Of a stretch of 64,000 nt of DNA, positions 47,776-56,699 are shown one piece after another. The DNA is from Rubrobacter marinus (lineage in GTDB: Bacteria; Actinomycetota; Rubrobacteria; Rubrobacterales; Rubrobacteraceae): the NCBI RefSeq assembly GCF_011492965.1, contig NZ_CP045121.1:1302001-1366000 (forward strand), in the 5' to 3' direction. The notes under the pieces were generated by a model, which was not told where the DNA came from, ran no database searches, and saw only the letters and a list, made by a program, of their open reading frames with translations. A program made the position numbers and the translations under genes. The number at the start of each line of letters is the position of its first letter. The stretch's first letter is position 1.

Positions 47776-49992
47776 ATGCGACTTATCATTTCCGAAAAAG
47801 CCAACGCCGCGAAGAAGATAGCCCAGTTTCTCGCCGAGGATTCCGTAAGGGACGGCAAGCACCGGAGCGTCCCGCACCACACCTTCACCTGGAAGGGGGA
47901 GGAGTGCGTCTCCGTGGGCCTCAAGGGGCACGTGCTCAACCCCGAGTACCCGGAGGAGTACTCCAACTGGCAGAAGGTCGAGCCGTCGAGCCTCATCGAC
48001 GCCGAGATCTTGAAGTCCGTCTCCGAGAAGGGGGTGGCCGAGGCCATCCGCGCCCTCTCCAAGAAGGCCGACAGCGTCGTCATCGCCACCGACTTCGACC
48101 GCGAGGGCGAGCTTATCGGGGTCGAGGCCCTGAGCCTCTCCTTCGAGGCGAACCCCGCGCTCATGGACCACGTCGAGCGCGCCCGCTTCAGCGCCCTCAC
48201 CAAGGGCGAGGTCACCCGCGCCTTCGAGGAGCTCGTCGAGGTCAGCCGCGAGCTCGCGGCGGCCGGCGAGGCGCGGCAGGACATAGACCTGATCTGGGGC
48301 GCCACCCTGACCCGGTGGGTCTCCCGCGCGACGAAGCGCTACGGGAGCGCCTTCCTCTCCGTCGGCCGCGTCCAGAGCCCGACCCTCGTCCTCATCTCCG
48401 AGCGCGAGCGCGAGCGGCGCGCCTTCAACCCCGAGCCGTACTGGGAGATAGAGGCGAACCTCAGAAACGGCGAGGCCTTCGGCGCCCGCCACGCCGCCGG
48501 ACGCTTCAAGGACGAGGCCGTCGCGAGGACCGCCTACGAGAACATGACGGACGTCGCCACGGTGACGGAGGTCAAGGAGAAGTCCGCCACCCGTCCCGCC
48601 CCGACGCCGTTCAACACGACCGGCTTCCTCACGGCGGCGGCGAACATCGGGATCAGCCCGAGCCGCGCGGCGCGCCTCGCCGAGGACCTCTACACCGACG
48701 GCTACATCTCCTACCCGCGTACGGACAACACCGTGTACCCCAAGAGCCTCGACATGCGCGAGGTCCTCGGGCAGCTCAAGCGGGTGGAGGGCGTCGGAGA
48801 GTACGTAGACGGGCTCCTCGCCAAGGGCGAGCTCACGCCGACGCGGGGCAAGAAGGAGACGACGGACCACCCCCCGATCTACCCGACCGGGCACGTCTCC
48901 AAGAACGCGCTGAGGGACGATCAGTGGAAGATCTACCAGCTCGTCGTCCGCCGCTTCCTCGCGACGCTCTCCGAGCCCGCCAAGACCTTGCGCACCACGG
49001 TTCGCCTCGAGAGCGGCGGCGAGCCGCTGGTCTCCGGCGGCACGGTCGTGACGCACGAGGGCTGGCTCGGCGTCTACCACTACGGCCGGCGCGCCGACGA
49101 GGAGATGCCGAAGCTCGAGGAGGGCCAGCCCGTCCGCGTCGAGGAGAAGGAGTTTCTCGCGAAGGAGACCCAGCCGCCGAGCCGCTACGGCCAGGGGCGC
49201 CTCCTGCGTGTCATGGAGGACCTGGGGCTCGGGACGAAGGCGACGCGGCCCTCCATCATCCAGAACCTCTACGACCGGGGCTACGTCCACGACGACCCCG
49301 TCGTGCCGACGGAGACCGGGATGGCGGTAGCCAGGGCGCTCAAGGACTTCGCCTCCGAGATCGCCACGCACGAGATGACCGCCGAGCTCGAGCGGAGCAT
49401 GGACGAGATCTCCGAGGGCAAGACCTCCAAGGACGCCGTCGTCGACGAGTCAAGGGACGTACTCCGCAAGGTCTACGAGCACCTCCAGAGCTCCGAGACC
49501 GAGTTCGCGGACATCGTCTGGGACGGCATCCGGGAGGACTCCATCCTGGGCCCGTGCAAGAAGTGCGGCAAGAACCTCACGATCCGCAAGGCCAAGAAGA
49601 GCGGCAAGCGGTTCGCCGGGTGCGAGGGCTACCCGGACTGCGACCAGACCTACTCGCTGCCGCCGCGCGGCGAGATCATCCCGCTCGGCACCCTGTGCGA
49701 CGCGTGCGGCTCGCCCGAGATAAAGGTCGTGAGCTTCGGCCGGCGGCCCTGGATCACGTGCATCGACATGTCCTGCCCCAAGCAGCAGGAGCGGCGCCAG
49801 GCCATCGCGGAGGCCAGGGCCGCGAAGGAGAAGGAGGCGGCCGCAAAGGCCGCCGAGGACGGGGACGCCGAGGGGGGTGACGGCGCATCGAAGAAGACGC
49901 GCGCAAAGACGACGAGAAAGAAGCCGGCCGCGAAGGCCGCGGCGAAGCCGAAAGGCGCGGCCGCCAAGGAGCCCGTGAAGTCCACCACGTAG
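47776..49992 (+). CDS. topA: DNA topoisomerase I, archaeal type
   Basis: Type IA topoisomerase, 738 residues. The TOPRIM region has ISEKANAAKKIAQFL and ATDFDREGELIGVEAL. The catalytic tyrosine is Y313 in YISYPRTD. NWQKVEPSSLIDAE, DLIWGATLTRWVS and SVGRVQSPTLVLI match the euryarchaeal TopA pattern better than the usual bacterial TopA. A C-terminal zinc finger (GPCKKCGKNL...CEGYPDC) is followed by a second cysteine pair and a lysine/alanine tail. The upstream region is AT-rich (TATAAA at 47761) and 9 bases from the ATG. Confidence 0.92.
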   Translation: MRLIISEKANAAKKIAQFLAEDSVRDGKHRSVPHHTFTWKGEECVSVGLKGHVLNPEYPEEYSNWQKVEPSSLIDAEILKSVSEKGVAEAIRALSKKADSVVIATDFDREGELIGVEALSLSFEANPALMDHVERARFSALTKGEVTRAFEELVEVSRELAAAGEARQDIDLIWGATLTRWVSRATKRYGSAFLSVGRVQSPTLVLISERERERRAFNPEPYWEIEANLRNGEAFGARHAAGRFKDEAVARTAYENMTDVATVTEVKEKSATRPAPTPFNTTGFLTAAANIGISPSRAARLAEDLYTDGYISYPRTDNTVYPKSLDMREVLGQLKRVEGVGEYVDGLLAKGELTPTRGKKETTDHPPIYPTGHVSKNALRDDQWKIYQLVVRRFLATLSEPAKTLRTTVRLESGGEPLVSGGTVVTHEGWLGVYHYGRRADEEMPKLEEGQPVRVEEKEFLAKETQPPSRYGQGRLLRVMEDLGLGTKATRPSIIQNLYDRGYVHDDPVVPTETGMAVARALKDFASEIATHEMTAELERSMDEISEGKTSKDAVVDESRDVLRKVYEHLQSSETEFADIVWDGIREDSILGPCKKCGKNLTIRKAKKSGKRFAGCEGYPDCDQTYSLPPRGEIIPLGTLCDACGSPEIKVVSFGRRPWITCIDMSCPKQQERRQAIAEARAAKEKEAAAKAAEDGDAEGGDGASKKTRAKTTRKKPAAKAAAKPKGAAAKEPVKSTT

Positions 49993-50150
49993 GGGAGAGG
50001 ATAGACCTCGCCGAGGGCGAGCCCGACGCGCGCCCCCCGTCCGTAGCGGTGCGTGCGGGGGGACACGCTCTCTTGTGGACCCTCGCCGCCGTCGTTTGCT
50101 ATGCTGGCGCGCTGTAGCTGATACATCTTTGAGACCGTAAGGAACCTGAT

Positions 50151-50915
50151 TTGGCCCCTGTTATCGGAGTGACGGCGACCCTCAAGCAAGACGTGGAGCA
50201 GCGCGACACGCGCCCCTTGGGCACCTACGTGCGCGCGGACCTCGACTACGTGGCGGGGGTGGCCCAGGCCGGCGGCGTCCCGGTGGTGCTGCCGCCGTTC
50301 GTCGAGGCCGCCGAGGAGATGGTGCGGGGGATAGACGGGCTGCTCCTGAGCGGGGGGAGCGACCTCGACCCGAGCTACTACGGGGAGAGCGCCATCCCCG
50401 AGCTCGACGTGACGCTGCCGGAGCGGGACGTGTTCGAGATGGCGCTCCTGGAGCACGCGCTCGATCGCGGGCTGCCGGTCTTCGGCATCTGCCGGGGGCT
50501 ACAGGTCCTCAACGTCGCGTTCGGTGGGACGCTGTACCAGGACCTCCCGTCTCAGCTCAACCCCGCCCTGATCGCGCACCGCCAGCTCTACCCGAAGTGG
50601 GAGTGGACGCACGAGGTCGAGCTGGAGGAGGGGAGCGCGACGCGGGAGATCATGGCCGTTCCCTCCTCGCGCGTGAACTCCTACCACCACCAGGCGGTGA
50701 AGGACCTCGCGGAGCCCTTCAGGGCCGTCGGCCGCTCGGTGGACGGTATCGTGGAGGCGATCGAGCACCGCAACCTCTCGGAGCGCTGGATCGTCGCGGT
50801 GCAGTGGCACGCGGAGGCGATGCGCGAGGGGGACGTCGGCCCCGAGCACCGAAACCTCTTCAAGGCCCACGTCGCCGCCGCGGAGCGCCACGCCCTGAAG
50901 AGGGCCGCAGCTTAA
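50151..50915 (+). CDS. peptidase C26 / gamma-glutamyl-GABA hydrolase-type amidotransferase
   Basis: Class I glutamine amidotransferase-like hydrolase, 254 residues. Catalytic C114 in GICRGLQ and H220 with E222 in VQWHAE; LLLSGGSDLDP and NSYHHQAVKDL are typical of PuuD-like enzymes that cleave gamma-glutamyl amides. TTG start with AAGGAA upstream. The substrate is not certain from context, since neighbours are DNA-metabolism genes. Confidence 0.85.
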   Translation: MAPVIGVTATLKQDVEQRDTRPLGTYVRADLDYVAGVAQAGGVPVVLPPFVEAAEEMVRGIDGLLLSGGSDLDPSYYGESAIPELDVTLPERDVFEMALLEHALDRGLPVFGICRGLQVLNVAFGGTLYQDLPSQLNPALIAHRQLYPKWEWTHEVELEEGSATREIMAVPSSRVNSYHHQAVKDLAEPFRAVGRSVDGIVEAIEHRNLSERWIVAVQWHAEAMREGDVGPEHRNLFKAHVAAAERHALKRAAA

Positions 50916-50920
50916 AGCGG

Positions 50921-51559
50921 TTGGTCGCAGAGCCCACCCGCGGCCCCTTCGTCACCGTGGAGGGCCTGGACTTCTCCGGCAAATCCACCCTCGTCTCCCG
51001 CCTCAAGGACGAGCTGGCCGGGCTCGACCCCCCCGTGTACTTCACCCGCGAGCCCGGTGGCGCCGCCGCCGCCGAGCGAGTACGCGCCCTGCTCCTCGAC
51101 CCCGAGCTGGAGATGGCCGCGTGGACGGAGGCCTACCTGTACGCGGCGGCCCGCGCCGAGCTCGTGACGCGGGAGATCCTGCCGCGCCTCGGGCGGGGCG
51201 AGACCGTGGTCTGCGAGCGGTTCCTGGATTCCAGCGTCGCCTACCAGGGCTACGGCCGGGGCCTGGGCGCGCGCGAGGTGCGGGACCTCAACTCCTGGGC
51301 GGTCGGCACCGTCGTGCCGGACATGACCTTCTACCTGCGCCTCGACGGGGAGGAGCGGGCGCGTCGCGCCCGCGGGTCCGAGGCGCCGCTCGACCGGATC
51401 GAGCGCGTCGGCGACGAGTTCATGGGGCGCGTGGAGGTCGGGTTCGAGGAGATCTCGCGCGCCGAACCCGGACGGGTGCGCGTCCTCGACGCCTCGCTCC
51501 CGCCCGCGGAGCTCGCCGGGACCGTCCGCGACGAGATCCTGGGGCTCAGGGCCGGGTGA
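50921..51559 (+). CDS. tmk: thymidylate kinase
   Basis: Phosphorylates dTMP to dTDP. 212 residues. P-loop GLDFSGKST, TREPGG, and ERFLDSSVAYQGYGRG (the DRY-type motif here reads ERF). The start is taken as TTG 50921, 5 bases after the preceding stop. Its stop overlaps holB by 4 bases (GTGA), the common tmk-holB arrangement. Confidence 0.93.
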   Translation: MVAEPTRGPFVTVEGLDFSGKSTLVSRLKDELAGLDPPVYFTREPGGAAAAERVRALLLDPELEMAAWTEAYLYAAARAELVTREILPRLGRGETVVCERFLDSSVAYQGYGRGLGAREVRDLNSWAVGTVVPDMTFYLRLDGEERARRARGSEAPLDRIERVGDEFMGRVEVGFEEISRAEPGRVRVLDASLPPAELAGTVRDEILGLRAG

Positions 51560-52620
51560 GTACTTTCGACGGCCTGGTCGGGAACGAGCCGGCGCTCGGC
51601 ATCCTGAGCCGCGCCCTCTCCTCCGGCGACATCTCGCACGCTTACCTGTTCCACGGTCCCCCGGCGTCGGCAAGGAGACGGCGGCGCGGAGGTTCGGGGC
51701 GGCGCTCGTCGGGGCGGGGACGCTCTCGCCGAGGACCGCGCGCTCAGGGGCCTCCACCCGGACCTCACGACCGTGGAGCCGGAGGGGCGCTTCACCACGA
51801 TCGGGCAGATCCGGGAGGTGGTGCGGCTCGCGACGAGCCGGCCGTTCGAGGGGCGCGGCGCGTCTTCGTGCTGCGGGCGAACACCCTCAACGTCCAGGCG
51901 GCCAACGCCCTGCTGAAGACGCTGGAGGAGCCGGAGGGCGGGGCGGTCTTTCTGCTGCTCGCGGTCTCGCTGGAGAGCGTGCTGCCGACGATCGTCTCGC
52001 GCGCCCAGTCCATCCGCTTCAACCCCGTCCCGCGCGAGGAGGTCGTCTCCTTTCTCCTCGCGCGGGGGTACGGCGAGGACGAGGCGCGTCTCGCGGCCTC
52101 GCTGGGCCGGGGGAGCGTCGGGCTCTCCTTGCGCTACGCGGCGGAGGGCGAACTCAGGGAGCTGAGGGAGGCCGTCCTCGGGGCCGGGTTCTTGTTCTCG
52201 GCGAACTTCGAGGAGCGGGCGCGGGCGGTCGAGGCGCTCGTGGCCCGGGCCGAGGAGGTCGGCGCGGCCCGGGAGCGTGAGGTCCTCGCGGGCTACGAGG
52301 ACGGGCCGGACCGGAGGGCGAAGGACGCCGCCAAGAGGCTCGGGCGGGCGGCCCGCGACGGGGCGGTGGCCGAGGCGCTGGAGCTTCTGGCGCTGCTGTA
52401 CCGGGACGCGGCGGTGTCGGCGGCGGGGGCCGGGGAGCTCGTGGCGAACACGGATCGGGTTGGGGAGATTCGGGCGCGCGTCGAGGAGCATCGCGGGGCG
52501 GACTGGGGCGGGGCGGCGCGGATCCTGAGGGAAGCCGGGGAGGGGCTCCAGTATAATGTCCCTCCAGAGGCGATCCTGGAGGTGGCGCTATCTCGGACAC
52601 GGCGGAAGATACTCGGGTAA
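51556..52620 (+). CDS. holB: DNA polymerase III delta' subunit (frame disrupted in assembly)
   Basis: Clamp-loader subunit. The N-terminus FDGLVGNEPALGIL, the P-loop region HGPPGVGKETAARRFG, the sensor region NTLNVQAANALLKTLEEP and SRAQSIRF identify it. Between 51659 and 51862 the protein runs through three frames: after HGPP, GVGKETAARRFG is shifted, then ALAEDRALRGLHPDLTTVE is shifted again, then VFVLRANTLN returns to the first. Three single-base losses, in or next to G/C runs, explain it. The rest reads normally to 52620. Confidence 0.88.
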   Translation: MSTFDGLVGNEPALGILSRALSSGDISHAYLFHGPPASARRRRRGGSGRRSSGRGRSRRGPRAQGPPPGPHDRGAGGALHHDRADPGGGAARDEPAVRGARRVFVLRANTLNVQAANALLKTLEEPEGGAVFLLLAVSLESVLPTIVSRAQSIRFNPVPREEVVSFLLARGYGEDEARLAASLGRGSVGLSLRYAAEGELRELREAVLGAGFLFSANFEERARAVEALVARAEEVGAAREREVLAGYEDGPDRRAKDAAKRLGRAARDGAVAEALELLALLYRDAAVSAAGAGELVANTDRVGEIRARVEEHRGADWGGAARILREAGEGLQYNVPPEAILEVALSRTRRKILG

Positions 52621-53545
52621 CTCCCCCGAGGAGCTGCCCCGGCTGGTGGACGTTCGCATCCCCGGCGCCGGGGTCGCGAAGCTCTGCTACGCCCGCGACC
52701 TGGATCTTCGGGTGGGCTACAGGGTCGTCGTGCAGACCGAGAACGGCGAGTTCGTCGGCCGGGTCGCCCTCACCCCGAGGCGCCGCGAGCCCTACGTCCA
52801 GCCCTACGACATCCTGCGCGTCCTCACGGAGGAGGACGAGAGGGAGGAGGACGCCAACCGGGAGCTCGGGCGCGAGATCCGGATCGAGGCCCAGAAGCTC
52901 GTCCGCGACCACCGCGTCAAGGACGTCGCGTTTATCGGGTGCGACGTCTCCCTGGACGGCTCGTACATCGAGGTGAAGTACGAGACGAACGGGCGGCCGG
53001 ACCTCGGGGCGGTTCGCCGGGGGCTGGAGCGGCGCTACGAGGCGAGGGTCCTGTTCAAGCGCTTCACGTTTATCGAGCGCTCCTCGGACATCGGGGGCTG
53101 CGACGACTGCGGGGTGCCCCTGTGCTGCGCGACCTGGAGCGGGGCCAGGAGCATGGGCCCCGTCAACGTCCGGCTCGCCAAGCAGCAGGGCGTGACGCCG
53201 AACGACAAGATCATGGGCTGCTGCGGCGAGGTGAAGTGCTGCATGCGCTACGAGCACGACGCCTACAAGGAGTTCAAGGAGCGGGCCCCGTTCAAGAACT
53301 CCGTCGTGACGCTCGAGGGCAAGGAGGGCAAGGTCGTCGACTACTCGATGGTCAAGGACTCCGTCGTCGTCCAGTTCGGGCCGAAGAGGAGCGAGCGCGA
53401 GCTCGTACCCCTGGGCCGCCTCGTCCCCGAGAACCCGAGCGTCGTCCCCGCCGACCCCGAGGAGTGGGCGAGCCCCGAGACACCGGAGGCCGCGTCGGAA
53501 GAAGAGCCGGAGGCCCCCGGGGACGGCCCTGGAGAGGGCTCCTAA
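52556..53545 (+). CDS. PSP1-domain protein, RicT/YaaT type
   Basis: Up to 329 residues. The cysteine clusters GCDDCGVPLCC and GCCGEVKCCMRYE are diagnostic of RicT (YaaT), which in Bacillus forms an FeS-containing complex guiding RNA processing and development. The ATG at 52556 overlaps holB by 65 bases; GTG near 52646 (VDVRIPG) would give the usual family N-terminus. It follows holB, as in Firmicutes. Confidence 0.88.
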   Translation: MSLQRRSWRWRYLGHGGRYSGNSPEELPRLVDVRIPGAGVAKLCYARDLDLRVGYRVVVQTENGEFVGRVALTPRRREPYVQPYDILRVLTEEDEREEDANRELGREIRIEAQKLVRDHRVKDVAFIGCDVSLDGSYIEVKYETNGRPDLGAVRRGLERRYEARVLFKRFTFIERSSDIGGCDDCGVPLCCATWSGARSMGPVNVRLAKQQGVTPNDKIMGCCGEVKCCMRYEHDAYKEFKERAPFKNSVVTLEGKEGKVVDYSMVKDSVVVQFGPKRSERELVPLGRLVPENPSVVPADPEEWASPETPEAASEEEPEAPGDGPGEGS

Positions 53546-53552
53546 CCCCCTC

Positions 53553-54536
53553 GTGCTCGGCAACCTGTGCGACGTGCCCGGCGTGCTCGTCGGGCACGCC
53601 ACCGACAGGGAGGGGGCGACCGGCTGCACGGCGGTCTTGTTCGACCGGCCCGCCGTCGTCGGGGTGGACGTCCGGGGATCATCCCCCGAGACGCGCGGCA
53701 CCGCCGGGCTCGGGCAGACCGGGATCGTGCGCCACAGGCAGGGCATCCTGCTCACCGGCGGCAGCGCCTTCGGCCTCTCGGCGGCGGACGGGGTGATGCG
53801 CTACCTCGAGGAGCGCGGCATCGGCCTCGACGTCGGGGTCGCCCGCATCCCGCTCGTCGCCGCCGCCGTCCTCTTCGACCTCGCGACGGGCTCCGCGGAC
53901 GCCCGCCCGGACGCCGCCATGGGCTACGAGGCCGCATCGTCCGCCGAGAGCGGGGCCTTCGAGGAGGGGACGGTCGGCGCGGGGACGGGGGCCAGCGTGG
54001 GGAACATCCTCGGCATGGAGCGGGCGATGAAGGGCGGGCTCGGAACGGCCTCCGCGCGCCCCGGGGGCGGGGAGGGCGGCCTCATCGTCGCGGCGCTCGT
54101 CGCGGTGAACGCCTTCGGCGACGTCCGCGACCCGGGGACGGGGGAGACCCTCGCCGGCCCGCGCCTCGACGGCGGAGCCTTGGGGGACACGGTGGAGCTC
54201 ATGCCGGAGGCCGCAGCACGGGTACGGTGGGGCGAGAACACGACCCTCGGGATCGTGGCGACGAACGCCCGGCTCGACACCTCGCAGGTCCAGAAGGTCG
54301 CCGAGATGGGCCACGACGGCCTCGCACGCGCCATAAGCCCCGTCCACACCACCGTCGACGGGGACCTCGTCTTCGCCGCCGCCCTCGGCGAGGTCGACGC
54401 CGCCACGGACGTCGTCGGGGCGTGGGGGGCGCGCGTGCTCTCGGAGGCCGTGGTCCGCGCCGTGCGCGCCGCGAGTGGCCTCTCCGGCCTCCCCTCCGTC
54501 TCCGAGCTCCCGCTAGGCGGTGCCCCTCGGGCATAA
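53553..54536 (+). CDS. P1 (S58) family aminopeptidase, DmpA type
   Basis: Self-cleaving N-terminal nucleophile peptidase, 327 residues. The region GENTTLGIVATNA carries the autoproteolysis site, whose threonine becomes the nucleophile; LTGGSAFGLSAADGVMRYLEERG, GYEAASS and GAGTGASVG are typical. The enzyme releases N-terminal amino acids from small peptides or amides. GTG start 7 bases after the preceding stop. Confidence 0.88.
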   Translation: MLGNLCDVPGVLVGHATDREGATGCTAVLFDRPAVVGVDVRGSSPETRGTAGLGQTGIVRHRQGILLTGGSAFGLSAADGVMRYLEERGIGLDVGVARIPLVAAAVLFDLATGSADARPDAAMGYEAASSAESGAFEEGTVGAGTGASVGNILGMERAMKGGLGTASARPGGGEGGLIVAALVAVNAFGDVRDPGTGETLAGPRLDGGALGDTVELMPEAAARVRWGENTTLGIVATNARLDTSQVQKVAEMGHDGLARAISPVHTTVDGDLVFAAALGEVDAATDVVGAWGARVLSEAVVRAVRAASGLSGLPSVSELPLGGAPRA

Positions 54537-54603
54537 CGGATAGGGAAGTCCCGAGGGGGCGCGAGCGCCCGGTGCCGCCCGGACCGACGGGCTAGGAGAT
54601 CTA

Positions 54604-54849
54604 GTGGACGAGAACAACGCCCCCGGCGTGCACGACGAGGAGGAGCGTCTGTGCGCCGTGTGTGGGGACGAGATCGAGGGGACGTACTTCAGGGTCGGGC
54701 ACCTCTTGAGCCCGCACAAGCTCGCCGTCTGCGAGGCGTGCTTCGACGGGCGCAAGACCTGGATGGAGCTCAAAGACCGCTACTTCGCCGACTACGTCGA
54801 CCGCTACAAGGAGATGGAGGAAGAGGTCCGGCAGGGCTACGAGGGGTAG
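54604..54849 (+). CDS. small zinc-binding hypothetical protein
   Basis: 81 residues with CAVCGDEI and CEACFDG pairs that probably bind one zinc, then an acidic helix. Starts at GTG 54604. No family recognised. Confidence 0.6.
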   Translation: MDENNAPGVHDEEERLCAVCGDEIEGTYFRVGHLLSPHKLAVCEACFDGRKTWMELKDRYFADYVDRYKEMEEEVRQGYEG

Positions 54850-54889
54850 GGCCCGAAAGGACGAGGGGTCCGGGATTAACCCGGGCCCT
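54848..54889. terminator. hairpin between convergent genes
   Basis: AGGGCCCG (54848-54855) pairs with CGGGCCCT (54882-54889), with an inner CCGGG/CCCGG hairpin. It lies between the convergent Zn-protein and alcohol dehydrogenase genes and could act in both directions. Confidence 0.5.
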
Positions 54890-54922
54890 CGCTCGTGCTC
54901 GGTGGATCTGTGCGCTAGCTTT

Positions 54923-55984
54923 CTAGGCTTCGGCGCCCTCGGGGACCAGGATGCCCCGGCCGCGCAGTTTGCCGGTGTTGAGGTCCTGGATCGCGTCGTT
55001 GACCGCGTCGAGCGGGTAGGTCGCGGTGTGGAGCTTGACCAGGCCGCGGGCGGTGAGGTTCATCAGCTCCTCGAGGTCGTTGTAGGTGCCGACCAGGTTG
55101 CCGATGACGCTGCGCTCCGTGGAGATGATGTCTATCGTCGGGACGTTGACCGTGCCGCCGTAGCCGATGACGTAGTGGAAGCCGGCCGGGCGGGTCATCT
55201 TCCACGCCTCGTCCTCGGCGCCCCGCTCGCCGACGTAGTCGAAGACCACCTCGGCGCCGCCGTTGGTCATCTCGATGACCTGGTCCGAGTAGCCCTCGCG
55301 GACCTGCACGGTCTCGTCAGCACCCCACTCCTTGGCGAGCTCGAGGGCCTCCTCGTTGGGGTCCACGACGATGATGTTCGTGGGCGTCATCGCCCTCAAG
55401 CACTGGATGCCGATGTGCCCGAGGCCGCCGGCCCCTATGACGACGGCGTTCGTGCCCGCGTACAGCTCCGGTACGCTCTTTCGGACGGCGTGGTGGGCGG
55501 TCAGGCCCGCGTCCGCGAGCGCCGCTATGTCCTTGGGCTGGAGGACGGGGTCGAGCTTCACGACGCTCCTCGCGCTCGTCCTGAGGAGCTGGGCGAAGCC
55601 ACCGTCCTGGGAGATGCCGGGGAACGCGCCGTTCACGCACTGCATGTCGCGCCCGGCGCGGCAGTAGTGGCAGAGCCCGCAGGTCATCAACGGGTGGCAG
55701 ATCACCGTGTCGCCCGGCTGGACGTTCGTGACCGCGGATCCCACCTCCTCGACCCAGCCGGAGTTCTCGTGCCCGAGGATGTAGGGCAGGAGGCTCCCGT
55801 CCGCGTCCTGGATGGGCGCCCACTGGCCCTCGACGACGTGTATGTCCGTCCGGCAGAGCCCAGCGGCCCCGACCCGCACGATCACGTCGAAGGGGTTCTC
55901 GATCTTGGGCTCTTCTACCTGCTCGACCTGCAAGCTCTCCGTCGGGATGCTGGGGTCGTACCTGTGCAGTCTCGCTGCCTGCAT
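54923..55984 (-). CDS. zinc-dependent alcohol dehydrogenase, mim/prm-cluster type
   Basis: Medium-chain NAD(P)-dependent alcohol dehydrogenase, 353 residues. Catalytic zinc ligands C44 and H72 (GLCRTDIH, GHENSG), four structural zinc cysteines in CGLCHYCRAGRDMQC, and NAD-binding GAGGLGHIG. In Mycobacterium and Rhodococcus, close relatives sit in propane monooxygenase operons and oxidise 2-propanol or other secondary alcohols. Here it ends a three-gene set with a DUF59 protein and an amidohydrolase. Confidence 0.92.
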   Translation of the reverse strand: MQAARLHRYDPSIPTESLQVEQVEEPKIENPFDVIVRVGAAGLCRTDIHVVEGQWAPIQDADGSLLPYILGHENSGWVEEVGSAVTNVQPGDTVICHPLMTCGLCHYCRAGRDMQCVNGAFPGISQDGGFAQLLRTSARSVVKLDPVLQPKDIAALADAGLTAHHAVRKSVPELYAGTNAVVIGAGGLGHIGIQCLRAMTPTNIIVVDPNEEALELAKEWGADETVQVREGYSDQVIEMTNGGAEVVFDYVGERGAEDEAWKMTRPAGFHYVIGYGGTVNVPTIDIISTERSVIGNLVGTYNDLEELMNLTARGLVKLHTATYPLDAVNDAIQDLNTGKLRGRGILVPEGAEA

Positions 55985-56000
55985 GCCACGGTCTCCTTTC

Positions 56001-56699
56001 TTATCCTATTTGTCTTGTGATGCCGGAGTTCTCGCCGTACCTCGTGGCGAGCAGCCCGCGGCACAGCCCGGCGTTCCCCTCGATGCTCACGCGCGTCAGG
56101 CGCGCGAAGCGGAGGTGCTGGACCACCGCGTCCCTGGGCACCCGGTTCCCGTCCGGGTCCACGATGAGCGGCGCCTCGGCCGAGGCGTCCAGGCCTAGCT
56201 CCGCGCGGCGCTCGAGGTAAGTCTCGAACTCCGGCGAGGGGGGCACGTCGTTCAGGGTCATCTCCGCGAGCTCGGCCGGGCTGTTGCCGTCCGCGAGCAG
56301 CGTGCGGCAGAGCTGTTCCTGGCGGCTGACGAACGCCTTGCGGTGGAAGGTGGTCCTCAAGCTTTCGAGGTCCGGGCCCTCCGTCTCGCCCTCGAAGGCG
56401 CGGTCGAAGCCCCGCTCGTCGTTGACGCCGGCGTTGATCTCGTCCGAGGCGTAGTGGTCCTCGAGGACGACGCGCGCCTTCTCGACGCCGGGGACCGAGA
56501 GCACGGCCTCCTTCGCGTCCGCGACCATGAGGTACGAGAAGTTCGGGGCGCAGAAGTACGTCGGGAGCCTGAGGCGGACGAAGACGGAGCCGTCTTTGAT
56601 CTCCAGGCCCGAGACGAACTCGAGGTCGGTGATGGGTTCGTCGAGCTCGGGGTCCCGGACGCCCGAGAGGGCGTCCAGGACCTGGTGTTGCTCGATCAT
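56001..56699 (-). CDS. DUF59/MIP18-family Fe-S assembly-type protein
   Basis: 232 residues, about twice the length of stand-alone DUF59 proteins. The N-terminal 100 residues carry the domain (ALSGVRDPELDEPITDLEF, LPTYFCAPNF). The C-terminal half is specific to the monooxygenase-cluster version (RTTFHRKAFVSRQEQLCRTLL). A role in loading metal or Fe-S into a partner is inferred from the family. The ATG at 56699 overlaps the amidohydrolase stop by 4 bases. Confidence 0.85.
   Translation of the reverse strand: MIEQHQVLDALSGVRDPELDEPITDLEFVSGLEIKDGSVFVRLRLPTYFCAPNFSYLMVADAKEAVLSVPGVEKARVVLEDHYASDEINAGVNDERGFDRAFEGETEGPDLESLRTTFHRKAFVSRQEQLCRTLLADGNSPAELAEMTLNDVPPSPEFETYLERRAELGLDASAEAPLIVDPDGNRVPRDAVVQHLRFARLTRVSIEGNAGLCRGLLATRYGENSGITRQIG

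Noticed and set aside
51556..51870. Programmed frameshifting in holB
   Set aside because: There is no slippery sequence with a hairpin, three shifts of the same sign would be needed, and other genes in the window show the same pattern; lost bases explain it better.
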